Positions 53,684 to 62,515 of a stretch of 64,000 nt of DNA are shown in pieces. Below the pieces are notes generated by a model that worked only from the letters and a program-made list of their open reading frames with translations, was not told where the DNA came from and ran no database searches. Each line of letters opens with the position of its first letter. Position 1 is the first letter of the stretch. The position numbers were made by a program, and so were the translations under genes. The DNA comes from Epidermidibacterium keratini (lineage in GTDB: Bacteria; Actinomycetota; Actinomycetes; Mycobacteriales; Antricoccaceae). Where the stretch lies: the NCBI RefSeq assembly GCF_009834025.1, contig NZ_CP047156.1, positions 1,550,001 to 1,614,000 on the forward strand, in the 5' to 3' direction.

Positions 53684-54943
53684 ATGCCGATGCCCGCCAC
53701 GGAACAGTTCACTATGCAGCCGGCGACCTGGTACGAACGCCGGGTTGTGCTGGCCGATGCGCTGGTCGCCGGCGTACTCATCCTGTTTGCCGGAGTGACC
53801 GGCGCACTCATCGCGATCGAAGTCGGGGGCTGGGCCGCGGTCATCTTTCCGTTGATCGCGAGTGCGGCACTGTTTGTGCGGCGCACCTATCCGGTCGTGA
53901 TGGTCAGTGTGATCGCCGTCGTCGCCGTGGTCGAGCTGCTGGTGCTGCGCTCCGGCGCAGGTCTGCCCTCAGACCTCTTTGTCTTGCTCGCCGTGCATAC
54001 CGCCGCGCGCTACTGCCCGCGCTGGTTCGGCTGGGCGTCACTCGCGCTCGCGATCCTCGGCTCCGCGGGCGCCGCGTATTTCTGGGTGTATCGCAACGAC
54101 TTCGTCGGCGCCTCGCCCGATCGCTGGTTGAGCACGATCTTCACCTTCTTCGCCCTGGCGGCACTCGCGATCGCATCATTCGCGATCGGGCGCGCTCAGC
54201 TCGGGAGATATCGCGCGATCCAGCGCCAGATCGCCTCGCTCGGCGAGCGCAACCGGCTGCTGCAGATCGAGCACGAGCAGGCGATGGCGCTTGCCACCGA
54301 GCAAGAACGCGCCCGGCTCGCCGCCGAAACCCACGACATTCTGGCCCACTCCCTGGCGATCATCGTCGCGCAGGCCGACGGCGCGACCATGCTCGCCGAC
54401 CGCGACCCGGCCCGCGCTGCCGACGCACTGCGGACCATCGCTGACACCAGCCGCGAAGCCCTCGCCGAGGTGCGGCTCAAGGTTGCTGCCCTGCGCGACG
54501 GCACCGACCCAAGCGACGCCGAGTCGCTGGCGCCGTCTAAGACAGTCCGCGACATCCCCGATCTCATCGAGACTGTCGAGGCCGCTGGCCCGCGAATCAG
54601 CCTCACGACGTCCGGCGAGCTCGAGCGAATCCCTCCTGGCCCATCGCTGGCGGCGTACCGCATCGTGCAGGAGTCGCTGACCAACGTGCTCAAGCACGCG
54701 GGCCCCCGCCCGCTCGTCGAGGTCGCCATCCAGCTCGACGCCGACGCGCTCGACGTACTCGTCCGTGACGATGGGCGAGGTGCCATCGGTGATGGCGACC
54801 AGTCCGGCAACGGGCTGCGCGGCATGCGCACGCGAGCCCAGCAGTACGGCGGGAGCTTGCACGCCGAGCCGCGTGTCGGCGGTGGGTTTGAGGTCGCCGC
54901 CCATCTACCCATCCCCCGACTCACCGAAAGCGAGACCGCATGA
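53684..54943 (+). CDS. Sensor histidine kinase (HisKA_3 type) controlling the downstream exporter
   Basis: A 419-residue kinase with about five N-terminal membrane helices, phospho-acceptor His217 in AETHDILAHSL, and the ATPase domain with YRIVQESLTNVLKHAGPRPL and VRDDGRGAIGDGDQSGNGLR. A second ATG at 53690 is an alternative start: TACCCT at 53676-53681 could be a -10 for a leaderless mRNA. It overlaps the response regulator by ATGA. The ABC exporter genes that follow make an antibiotic- or envelope-stress-responsive module likely. Confidence 0.9.
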   Translation: MPMPATEQFTMQPATWYERRVVLADALVAGVLILFAGVTGALIAIEVGGWAAVIFPLIASAALFVRRTYPVVMVSVIAVVAVVELLVLRSGAGLPSDLFVLLAVHTAARYCPRWFGWASLALAILGSAGAAYFWVYRNDFVGASPDRWLSTIFTFFALAALAIASFAIGRAQLGRYRAIQRQIASLGERNRLLQIEHEQAMALATEQERARLAAETHDILAHSLAIIVAQADGATMLADRDPARAADALRTIADTSREALAEVRLKVAALRDGTDPSDAESLAPSKTVRDIPDLIETVEAAGPRISLTTSGELERIPPGPSLAAYRIVQESLTNVLKHAGPRPLVEVAIQLDADALDVLVRDDGRGAIGDGDQSGNGLRGMRTRAQQYGGSLHAEPRVGGGFEVAAHLPIPRLTESETA

Positions 54944-55590
54944 GCATCCGGATCATCCTCGTCGACGACCAGGCCCTGGTGCGTAGCGGGTTTTCGATGG
55001 TGATCGACTCCCAGGACGACATGACCGTCGTGGGCGAGGCGGACGATGGCCAGCAGGCCGTTTCGCTGGTTTCATCGACGCCGTGCGACCTCGTCGTGAT
55101 GGACATCCGAATGCCCGTGCTGGACGGCGTACAGGCGACCGCCCAGATCGTCGAGAAGCTCGGCGATGGCGCGCCGCGCATTTTGATCCTGACGACGTTT
55201 GACACCGACGAGCATCTAGTTGGGGCGCTGCGAGCTGGTGCCTCGGGCTTCTTGCTCAAGGGTGCCCGGCCTGCCGAGCTGCTGTCGGCGATTCGCGCCA
55301 TTGCCGGTGGCGAAGCGGTTTTGGCGCCGAGCGCAACCAAGCGACTACTTGAGCAGTTCACCCCCGAGCTGCCGGCCCCGCGCTCCGACGTACGCCTGGA
55401 GTCGTTGACCGACCGCGAGCGCGAGGTCCTCATGGAGGTCACCACGGGCGCGACAAACCCGGAGATCGCCGCGAAACTCCATATGGCCGAGGGAACCGTC
55501 AAGACCCACATCGGCCGCCTGTTGCATAAGACGCAGTCCCGCGACCGGGTCGGGTTGGTGCTCTTCGCCCACGACATGGGCCTGCTCTAG
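54940..55590 (+). CDS. NarL/LuxR-family response regulator
   Basis: A 216-residue regulator: receiver domain with RIILVDDQALVRSGFSMVID, phospho-Asp in CDLVVMDIRMPVLDGVQATA, and LILTTFDTDEHLVGALRAGA; LuxR-type domain LTDREREVLMEVTTGATNPE and KLHMAEGTVKTHIGRLLHKT. It is encoded directly after its kinase. Likely targets are the repeats and palindrome at 55622-55703 ahead of the ABC exporter. Confidence 0.92.
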   Translation: MSIRIILVDDQALVRSGFSMVIDSQDDMTVVGEADDGQQAVSLVSSTPCDLVVMDIRMPVLDGVQATAQIVEKLGDGAPRILILTTFDTDEHLVGALRAGASGFLLKGARPAELLSAIRAIAGGEAVLAPSATKRLLEQFTPELPAPRSDVRLESLTDREREVLMEVTTGATNPEIAAKLHMAEGTVKTHIGRLLHKTQSRDRVGLVLFAHDMGLL

Positions 55591-55621
55591 GGCCAGCGGC
55601 GGTAACTTCGCTCGGATCGCC

Positions 55622-55684
55622 GGAATTAACGTTCGGATTGCGGGAATTAACGTTCGGATTGCGGGAAATAACGTTCGGATCGGC
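55622..55684. repeat. Three tandem 21-bp repeats upstream of the ABC exporter
   Basis: Units start at 55622, 55643 and 55664 and share GGAATTAACGTTCGGAT (the third reads GGAAATAACG). AACGTT is itself palindromic. Direct repeats at a 21-bp spacing (two helical turns) put all units on one face of the DNA, as expected for cooperative regulator binding. A related pair, in inverted orientation, lies at 60034-60088. Confidence 0.75.
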
Positions 55685-55703
55685 GTACGACCGTGGTCGT
55701 ACG
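55684..55703. promoter_or_regulatory. Perfect 20-bp palindrome ahead of the ABC exporter
   Basis: CGTACGACCGTGGTCGTACG has perfect 9-bp arms around GT. It adjoins the tandem repeats and lies about 90 bp upstream of the ABC ATPase start, a likely operator. The interval to 55793 includes TACTGATAAAT, a possible -10. Confidence 0.65.
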
Positions 55704-55793
55704 AAGGTCGCGACCGCACTCAGACGATCTGAGCTCGCAACGTCAATAGCGTGATCGGCGTACTGATAAATCCGGTTCTGGCAAGGGAAGACC

Positions 55794-56546
55794 ATGACTC
55801 AGGCGCCAACACAGCTGCAGACCGACACCGCCGTCCACTGCAGAAACATCACCAAGGACTTCGGGCACGGCGAATCGCTCGTCCGGGCCCTCGACAACGT
55901 GTCCGTGGGTTTCCGCCGCGGCTCGTTCACCGCGATCATGGGCCCGTCCGGGTCGGGCAAGTCAACCCTGATGCACTGCCTCGCGGGACTGGACACCGTC
56001 ACCACCGGCGAAGTATGGGTCGGCAATGACCCAATCACCGGCCGCAGCGACAAGTTCGTCACCGAGATCCGTCGCGATCGCATCGGCTTCATCTTCCAGA
56101 GCTTCAACCTGTTGCCCACGCTCAAGGCCGCCGACAACATCACGCTGCCACTCGAGCTCGCCGGCCGGAAGGTAGACCAGGCTCGCGTGCAGGAACTCGC
56201 TAATACTCTTGGGATCGGCAACCGACTGGATCACCTGCCGAGCCAGCTCTCCGGCGGCCAGCAGCAGCGCGTCGCAGTCGCTCGCGCGCTGATCGGCCAG
56301 CCCGACGTGCTCTTTGCCGACGAGCCCACCGGTGCGCTCGACAGCCACTCCGGGCAGCAGCTCCTGTCGATCTTGCGCACCGCGTCGCGCGAGGCCGGGC
56401 AGACGATCGTGATGGTCACCCACGACCCGATCGCGGCGTCGTACGCCGACCGCGTAGTCCTGCTGCGTGACGGCCGGATCGCCGGCGAGCTGGATAATCC
56501 GACCGCCGACTCGGTCATCGACGCCATGCGCAAGCTGGGGGTCTAG
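55794..56546 (+). CDS. ABC transporter ATP-binding protein, MacB/LolD-type
   Basis: A 250-residue ATPase with Walker A MGPSGSGKSTLMHC (Lys56), Q-loop GFIFQSFNLLPTLKAADNIT, signature LSGGQQQRVAVARALIG and Walker B VLFADEPTGALDSHSG. It energises the FtsX-type permease encoded 3 bp after its stop. In actinomycetes this pair, next to a HisKA_3/LuxR two-component system, is typical of antimicrobial peptide or drug export modules. AGGGAAG is just upstream of the ATG. Confidence 0.92.
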   Translation: MTQAPTQLQTDTAVHCRNITKDFGHGESLVRALDNVSVGFRRGSFTAIMGPSGSGKSTLMHCLAGLDTVTTGEVWVGNDPITGRSDKFVTEIRRDRIGFIFQSFNLLPTLKAADNITLPLELAGRKVDQARVQELANTLGIGNRLDHLPSQLSGGQQQRVAVARALIGQPDVLFADEPTGALDSHSGQQLLSILRTASREAGQTIVMVTHDPIAASYADRVVLLRDGRIAGELDNPTADSVIDAMRKLGV

Positions 56547-56549
56547 GCC

Positions 56550-58493
56550 ATGGCAACCACCCTCAAGTCAGCAACCGCTGAGCTGCGGCACAAGCCCTCG
56601 CGCTTCATCGCCGTACTGCTCGCCATCATCATCGGTGTCGGGTTCGCCGCCGCCACAGCGATCTTCAGCGCCACTGCCGGCAAAGCGGCAGAGCGCGCCG
56701 CTGCTCAGGAGATCCAGAACGCCGACGTCGTCGTCTATGGCGGCGACGGCCCGTCGTCCGACGCCGACGTCGCCGCCCAGATCGCCAACGCACCGGGCAT
56801 CGATGCCGCGCAGTCGACGCTGGCAAGCGGCTACGTCGTCCCCGGATCGAGCGCCCTGTCACAGGTCATCGTCCGGTCGACCATCCAGGACGAGAAGCTC
56901 GCGTACGCCGAGCTTGCGTCCGGCACGTGGCCCGTGGCCGTCGACGAGATCACCCTCGACCCGGAGACTGCCAAGCGCGCCGACGTCGGGATCGGCGACC
57001 AGATCACGCTCACCAGCGCCATCACCAACACCGACTCGTCGTTCAGGGTCGTCGGCATCACCGACCCGGATGAGGCCCTGCGCTCAGTGTCCGGAGAGGT
57101 CAACTGGGCCAGCCCGGAGTACCTTGCTTCGCAGGAGGGCGTGTGGAGCGCGGGGATCCTCGTGCGCGCAGCCGATCCTGACGCCGCAGCCACCACGATC
57201 AAGAACGTCGTACCCGACGGCTACACCGTGATGACCGGTGACGACGCTCGTGAGCAGGCGGTTGATGGGATCACCGGTGGTACGACGGGGATCTCGGTCA
57301 TCCTCGGCACGTTCGGCGCGATCGCGCTGGCGGTCGCCGCGATCGTTATCGCTAATACCTTTACGATCCTGCTCGCCCAGCGGCGCCGGACGATCGCGCT
57401 GCAGCGGCTCATCGGCGCGACCACCAAGCAGCTGACCCGCCAGATCGTGATCGAGTCGGGAATCGTCGCGGTCGTCGGTACGGCGCTGGGCGTCGGGCTG
57501 TCGATCCTCGTCGGGTACGTCGCCGCGGACTCCCTCGGCTTCGCCGGCGCCGGTCTCTCGGTCCCACCGTTCGGGCTGGCACTTGCTGCTATCGCCGGAA
57601 TCGCGACGACAATGCTCGCCGCCTACTTCCCGATCAGGCGTGCGGCGCGGATCGCGCCGATCGAGGCGATGCGTCCATCCGAGACCGAGGCGGCCGGTGC
57701 GTCGATCGCGAAATGGCGGGTGATCACCGCCGGGATCCTGTTTATCCTCGGCGCGATCCCGTTTGTCCTCGGAGTGATCACGACATCGCTACCGGCAGCA
57801 GCGCTCGGCGGCATCATCTGCGTCGTCGGCATCCTGATCGGCGCGCAGCTGATCGTCGTACCCTTCGGCAAGCTGCTTCGTCCCCTCGGCGCGATTGCCG
57901 GCACCCCAGGCAAACTCGCCGCGCGCGAAGTGGTCCGCCACCCGGCGCGTGCCACCAACACGGTCGTCGCGTTGATCGTCGGCGTCGGTCTCATGTCGAC
58001 CCTCCAGGTCGCCTCGTCGGTTGTCGTTGCGACCACCGAGGAGCAGTTCAGCGGCACCGACCAGGAGTTTGCGATCGTGCGCGAGCTGCTGGACATCATG
58101 ACCAACGTCGCCACCGCGCTGCTGGCGGTCGCCGCGGTCATCGCCATCGTGGGCATCGCCAACACCCTCGCCCTGGCTGTGATCGAGCGCAATCGCGAGT
58201 CGGCGCTGATGCGAGCTCTCGGGCTCAAGCGCGGCCAGCTGCGCACCATGGTCGGTATCGAGGCGGTCTTCCTGGCGCTTATCGGCTCGGTCACCGGCAT
58301 CGTGCTCGGGATCGGGTTCGGGATCGCCGGCGCCGCCTCGACGGTCGGGTGGTCCGGACTGGTCATCGACCTGCCGTGGCTGCGGCTGGGTCTGTTCCTG
58401 GTCGCCGGTCTGCTTGGCGGCGTACTCGCCTCCGTGCTCCCTGCGATCCGGGCCACCCGCGTGCAGCCGGTGACCGCGCTCGCGGCTTCCTAG
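56550..58493 (+). CDS. FtsX-type ABC transporter permease
   Basis: A 647-residue permease. An N-terminal helix (FIAVLLAIIIGVGFAAATAI) is followed by a large extracytoplasmic domain (about residues 45-235), then two FtsX domains: the first around TFGAIALAVAAIVIANTFTI and RRRTIALQRLIGATTKQLTR, the second around ALLAVAAVIAIVGIANTLAL and RNRESALMRALGLKRGQLRT. Both keep the coupling-helix pattern that docks on the ATPase. It is a single-chain double-FtsX permease, so one permease works with two ATPase copies. Confidence 0.92.
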   Translation: MATTLKSATAELRHKPSRFIAVLLAIIIGVGFAAATAIFSATAGKAAERAAAQEIQNADVVVYGGDGPSSDADVAAQIANAPGIDAAQSTLASGYVVPGSSALSQVIVRSTIQDEKLAYAELASGTWPVAVDEITLDPETAKRADVGIGDQITLTSAITNTDSSFRVVGITDPDEALRSVSGEVNWASPEYLASQEGVWSAGILVRAADPDAAATTIKNVVPDGYTVMTGDDAREQAVDGITGGTTGISVILGTFGAIALAVAAIVIANTFTILLAQRRRTIALQRLIGATTKQLTRQIVIESGIVAVVGTALGVGLSILVGYVAADSLGFAGAGLSVPPFGLALAAIAGIATTMLAAYFPIRRAARIAPIEAMRPSETEAAGASIAKWRVITAGILFILGAIPFVLGVITTSLPAAALGGIICVVGILIGAQLIVVPFGKLLRPLGAIAGTPGKLAAREVVRHPARATNTVVALIVGVGLMSTLQVASSVVVATTEEQFSGTDQEFAIVRELLDIMTNVATALLAVAAVIAIVGIANTLALAVIERNRESALMRALGLKRGQLRTMVGIEAVFLALIGSVTGIVLGIGFGIAGAASTVGWSGLVIDLPWLRLGLFLVAGLLGGVLASVLPAIRATRVQPVTALAAS

Positions 58494-58582
58494 GCATCGG
58501 GCCGGTGCGCCGAGTTGGCGCACCGGCCATGTCTGGGGCCGCGCATAGGATTGCGACAAGCGTCGAAACGGGAGGGCACACG

Positions 58583-59218
58583 ATGCGGCGATGGCACATA
58601 GTGGCAGTGGCGACGGGAATCGGGCTGCTGGCCGGGGGATGCGCAAGCGACTCTGGCACCTCGAGCGAGGACCAACCGAGCGCAAGTGTGCAGACGCAGC
58701 CGACCGGTGGCGCCGACGACACGGCGAGTCAGTCCAGTAGCGCGAGCAGCACCGACGACGACTCGGCGACGAGCGCTGCAGGCGGGGCGCTGAGCGCCGG
58801 AGCGTGCAACGGCACCTACGCAGGGCCGACCGTTTCCGGTGACCTCACCATCGGACAAGGTGAGGTCTGCGTGCTCGACGGAGGCAGCATCGACGGCAAC
58901 ATCAAGGTGCAGACCGGCGGGTCGCTCACCGCGACCCAAGTGAACGTCGGCGGCGATATCCAAGGCGAAGGCCACGCGTCCGTCAGCGTCACCGGCGCCA
59001 CCGTCGACGGCAACATTCAGCTAGAAGACGGGCAGTTGGCCAGCGTGACGGGTACGACGATCGATGGTGACCTACAGGCCGAAAGCAACAGCGGCGTCCA
59101 GGACTTCACCGGCAACACCATCAACGGCAACCTGCAGTGCGAGAGCAATGACCAAGCTCCTACCGGCTCGGGCAACCAGGTGCAGGGCAACAAGGAAGGA
59201 CAGTGCGCGGGGCTATGA
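58583..59218 (+). CDS. Secreted lipoprotein with a repetitive beta-helix-like domain
   Basis: A 211-residue protein with AGGG 10 nt before the ATG. The signal sequence (WHIVAVATGIGLLAGGCASD) has lipobox LAGGC. A Ser/Thr/Asp-rich linker of about 45 residues leads to a C-terminal domain of short repeats: GDLTIGQGEVCVLDGGSIDG, GNIKVQTGGSLTATQVNVGG, GDIQGEGHASVSVTGATVDG, GNIQLEDGQLASVTGTTIDG, GDLQAESNSGVQ and GNLQCESN. The roughly 22-residue period with GN/GD at each turn suggests a right-handed beta-helix, like bactofilin-type polymer-forming domains. It overlaps the SGNH gene by ATGA. Confidence 0.8.
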   Translation: MRRWHIVAVATGIGLLAGGCASDSGTSSEDQPSASVQTQPTGGADDTASQSSSASSTDDDSATSAAGGALSAGACNGTYAGPTVSGDLTIGQGEVCVLDGGSIDGNIKVQTGGSLTATQVNVGGDIQGEGHASVSVTGATVDGNIQLEDGQLASVTGTTIDGDLQAESNSGVQDFTGNTINGNLQCESNDQAPTGSGNQVQGNKEGQCAGL

Positions 59219-60123
59219 CGGCGTACTCCCGGTTCGTCGCGATCGGCGACTCGACCACCGAAGGACTCGAAGATCCCTACCCACCTGGGCATCATCCGTA
59301 TGCCGAGACCGGCCACACGCTCTCGCCGTCGCACCCGGACCCGGCTGGCTCCTACCGCGGCTGGGCCGACCGACTCGCCGAGCACATCGCCGGCAGCCAG
59401 GAGCAGCCGCTGGAGTACGCCAACCTCGCCGTTCGCGGCAATGTGCTCGCCGACATCCACCGCGACCAGCTGCCGCGAGCGCTGGAGCTGCGTCCTGAAC
59501 TCATGACGATCGTCGGCGGCGTCAACGACGCGGCAAGCCCGAAATGGAAGGAGGCATCGGCCCGCGGCTACCTGTCTTCGATGTTCCACCAGGCGCAGCG
59601 CGCCGGAATCACCGTCGTCACCTTCACCATGCCCGACCCGGCCTCGATCAACTGGATGGTCCGCCCGCTGCGCCGGCACATTCTGCAGCTCAACGCGATC
59701 ACCCGCGAAGAAGGCGCGCGCTACGGCGCGCACGTGCTCGACCTTGCGATGACCGATGTCAGCACCGACCCGCGCATGTGGCACCCTGACCGGCTGCACG
59801 CGACCCCGCTCGGGCACGAGACCATCGCCGCCGGCCTCGCGCATGCCCTGGGGCTCAGTGGGTTCGAGTCATATGCCGACCCGCTCGACGCCATCGATCC
59901 GAGTCCGTGGCGCGACCGGCGTCGCGCGGATACCGAGTGGCTGCGCACCTACTTCGGACCGTACGTCGTCCGCAAGATTCGCGGCCGGTCGATGGGCGAT
60001 GGGCTCTCGCCCAAGCGCCCGCACCCCATCCCCGTCGATCCGAACGTTAATTCCGTCGATCCGAGCGTTAATTCCGTCGATCCGAACGAAACCCCGATGG
60101 GTTCATCGCGCGCGGCTAGTTAG
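59215..60123 (+). CDS. SGNH/GDSL-family hydrolase
   Basis: A 302-residue hydrolase. Block I has the nucleophile Ser in FVAIGDSTTEGLEDP, block II LAVRGNVLADIH, block III GGVNDAASPKWKEAS, and block V WHPDRLHATPLGHETIAAG with the Asp-x-x-His pair. It probably removes acyl or acetyl groups from lipid or glycan. There is no signal peptide. The C-terminal 25 residues (VDPNVNSVDPSVNSVDPNET) are encoded by the 21-bp repeats at 60034-60088, suggesting that a repeat element has been absorbed into the gene end. Confidence 0.88.
   Translation: MTAYSRFVAIGDSTTEGLEDPYPPGHHPYAETGHTLSPSHPDPAGSYRGWADRLAEHIAGSQEQPLEYANLAVRGNVLADIHRDQLPRALELRPELMTIVGGVNDAASPKWKEASARGYLSSMFHQAQRAGITVVTFTMPDPASINWMVRPLRRHILQLNAITREEGARYGAHVLDLAMTDVSTDPRMWHPDRLHATPLGHETIAAGLAHALGLSGFESYADPLDAIDPSPWRDRRRADTEWLRTYFGPYVVRKIRGRSMGDGLSPKRPHPIPVDPNVNSVDPSVNSVDPNETPMGSSRAAS
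60034..60088. repeat. Tandem 21-bp repeats inside the 3' end of the SGNH gene
   Basis: Units start at 60034, 60055 and 60076 (the last partial) and read GTCGATCCGAACGTTAATTCC or nearly so in two parts: GTCGATCCGAACG plus TTAATTCC. Reverse-complemented they give GGAATTAACGTTCGGATC, the same core as the repeats at 55622-55684. They code in frame for NVNSVDP repeats. Confidence 0.75.
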
Positions 60124-60131
60124 AGACGGTC

Positions 60132-61235
60132 TCAGTCGAGGGTGATCCCGGCCTGCGCGACGAGCTCGGTCAGCCGGGGTACGCCGAAGGCCTCCACCGG
60201 TCCGATCGCCCCGCGCTTGGTGACCTCACCGTCGAGTACGGCGCGCCCCGCTAGGGCGAGGAAGTCGGCGGTGAAGTCATAGCCATTGGCGCCCTGCGCT
60301 CGCACCTTCGAGCGCACATCGCCTGCGGCGTCGATCCCTTCGGCAAGGATCACGGCGTACGACTGAGCACGCAGCTCGGCGTCCGGTCCGCCGGTGGAGC
60401 CGGGCATGTTGGCCTCCGCCTCGGCCATCATCTTGGCCCGCGCGCCCTCATCGGCGAGCACCGGCTCGAGGGCGGCGGCCTGCGCCTGCACCTTGTCCGG
60501 GTCGTTCCAGCCGAGGTAGACATCGACCGTCTGCAGCTCTTGGTAGACCCGCGGCAGCGACAGCGACTCACTGGATCCGACGCTGAAGGCCCGGGCGGGT
60601 ACGCCGTCCTCCACCTCGCCGAAGTCGTGCACTCGCGAGGCGTTGCGTTCGGTCACGAACTGCCCACCGGAGTGGCTGTGCGAGGGGTAGAACATCGCGC
60701 CCGCGCTGGAGGCAAACGTGCCACCGGACATGCTCTGCGACGTGGTCTTGCCGCCGTTGAAGTAGCCGACGAGTACGCCGCTCACCTCGTCGCCGCCCCG
60801 CTCGATCGCCACAGCGCCGGCAAGGTTGCCCGGCACCCAGTCGTAGCCCATCGCGGTCAGCAGCGTGACCCCGGCCTGCTCGGCCCGAGGGCCGAACTTC
60901 AGAAATATATCTCGGATGAACGACGCCTCGCCGGTCGAGTCAAGGTAGTGCGCGCCGGCGTCAATCGCGGCCTCGACGGCCACCTCGCCCCACCGGGCAA
61001 AAGGTCCGACGGTGGTGATGAGTACGTCGCCGGGATCCAGCAGCGCCCTGACGCTGGCCGGATCAGAGATATCGGCGACAGCGGTCGGGAAGTCCCCGCC
61101 GACCGAGGCCGCGAGCTCCTGCAACGCATCTTCGCGTCGCGCGGCTAGCAGCGGCGTACTTCCCTGGCGCCGCAGGGCATGTGCGGTCAGCTCACCGGTG
61201 TAACCCGTAGCTCCGAGCAAGACGATCTTCGACAC
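60132..61235 (-). CDS. Saccharopine dehydrogenase-like NAD(P)-binding protein
   Basis: A 367-residue protein with a GTG start and AAAGGA upstream. The N-terminal Rossmann segment is KIVLLGATGYTGELTAHALR; DVLITTVGPFARWGEVAVEA and GAHYLDSTGEASFIRDIF follow the saccharopine dehydrogenase/trans-acting enoyl reductase family. YFNGGKTTSQSMSGGTFASS lies in the second domain. In mycobacteria relatives act in phenolic glycolipid synthesis; the role here is unknown. It lies 36 bp downstream of the aminotransferase gene, same strand. Confidence 0.85.
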   Translation of the reverse strand: MSKIVLLGATGYTGELTAHALRRQGSTPLLAARREDALQELAASVGGDFPTAVADISDPASVRALLDPGDVLITTVGPFARWGEVAVEAAIDAGAHYLDSTGEASFIRDIFLKFGPRAEQAGVTLLTAMGYDWVPGNLAGAVAIERGGDEVSGVLVGYFNGGKTTSQSMSGGTFASSAGAMFYPSHSHSGGQFVTERNASRVHDFGEVEDGVPARAFSVGSSESLSLPRVYQELQTVDVYLGWNDPDKVQAQAAALEPVLADEGARAKMMAEAEANMPGSTGGPDAELRAQSYAVILAEGIDAAGDVRSKVRAQGANGYDFTADFLALAGRAVLDGEVTKRGAIGPVEAFGVPRLTELVAQAGITLD

Positions 61236-61271
61236 GGAGGGTCCTTTCGTGCGCGAGGGAGACGAGGCAGA

Positions 61272-62447
61272 TCAGCGAAGCTTGTCGAGGGCGCGGCGTA
61301 GACCGCGGATCCCTTGGCGGATGCGGGCCTCGTTCTCGATGAGCGCAAACCGCACGTGACCCTCGCCGCCGGGCCCGAAGCCGACACCCGGCGAGACCGC
61401 GACATTGGCTTCCTTGACGAGCATCGAGGCGAAGTCGACCGAGCCCATCTCGCGGTAGGGCTCGGGGATCGGCGCCCAGAGGAACATCGTGCCGCGGGGT
61501 GCCGCGACCTCCCAGCCGATGTCGTTGAGCCCCTTCACCAGCGCGTCGCGGCGCGACTGGTAGATCGGCTGCACCTCGCGTGGGAAATCCGGATCCTCCT
61601 GCAGCGTCACGGTTGCCGCGATCTGGATCGGCTGGAACGAGCCGTAGTCGAGGTAGGACTTCAGCTTCTGCAACGCACCGACGACCTCGGAGTTGCCGGC
61701 CATGAAGGCCATCCGCCAGCCGGCCATCGAAAACGACTTCGTCATCGAGTAGAACTCGACCGCGCACTCCTTGGCGCCCTCGGCCTGCAGGATCGAGGGT
61801 GGCTCCCAGCCGTCGAAGCCGAGATCGGCGTACGCGTTGTCGTGAACGACGATCACTTCCTTCTCGCGCGCGAAGTCGACGACGCGCTGGAAGAAATCCA
61901 GATCGACCGTCGCGGTCGTCGGGTTGTGCGGGAACGACAGCACAATCACGCGCGGGCGCGGCCACGAGTACTCGAAGGCCTCGACGATGTTGTCGAAGAG
62001 GTTTTCCTCGGTACCCATGCGGATCTCGCGGACGGCGGCTCCAGCAAACAGCGGGCCCCAGATGTGGATCGGGTACGACGGAGCCGGCACGAGCGCCGCG
62101 TCACCGGCCTGCAGCAGCGTCCACATCAGGTGACTGAAGCCCTCTTTGGCGCCGATCGTCGAGATGACCTCACGCTCGGGGTCGAGGTCGACGTCAAACC
62201 GGCGCTTGTAGAGGTCGGCGAATCCTTGACGCAGCTTGGGCAGTCCGCGCGAGGAGGAGTAGCGGTGGTTGCGGGTGTTGCGCGCCGCCTCGGCGAGCTT
62301 GTCGACCGCGATCTTCGGCGAGGGCAGGTCGGGGTTGCCGAACCCTAGGTCGATGATGTCGATCCCGGCTCGGCGCGCGTCCACCTTCAGCGAGTCGATG
62401 ATCGTGAAGACGTACGGCGGTATGCCGGCGATGCGACGAAATTCCAT
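61272..62447 (-). CDS. PLP-dependent aminotransferase class I/II, AlaC-like
   Basis: A 391-residue fold-type I aminotransferase, starting MEFRRIAGIPPYVFTIIDSL. Motifs: DLGFGNPDLPSPKIAVDKLA, the substrate region FPHNPTTATVDLDFFQRVVD, IVVHDNAYADLGFDGWEPPS, and the PLP lysine in FYSMTKSFSMAGWRMAFMAG. The sequence is closest in pattern to AlaC-type alanine/valine aminotransferases. It is followed on the same strand by the saccharopine-dehydrogenase-like gene. Confidence 0.9.
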   Translation of the reverse strand: MEFRRIAGIPPYVFTIIDSLKVDARRAGIDIIDLGFGNPDLPSPKIAVDKLAEAARNTRNHRYSSSRGLPKLRQGFADLYKRRFDVDLDPEREVISTIGAKEGFSHLMWTLLQAGDAALVPAPSYPIHIWGPLFAGAAVREIRMGTEENLFDNIVEAFEYSWPRPRVIVLSFPHNPTTATVDLDFFQRVVDFAREKEVIVVHDNAYADLGFDGWEPPSILQAEGAKECAVEFYSMTKSFSMAGWRMAFMAGNSEVVGALQKLKSYLDYGSFQPIQIAATVTLQEDPDFPREVQPIYQSRRDALVKGLNDIGWEVAAPRGTMFLWAPIPEPYREMGSVDFASMLVKEANVAVSPGVGFGPGGEGHVRFALIENEARIRQGIRGLRRALDKLR

Positions 62448-62515
62448 TGCTCAATCCTAAACGGCGGGTCATGCGGTACGGCGTGGAGTGCGCCATACCT
62501 GCAGCCCCGCGAAGG

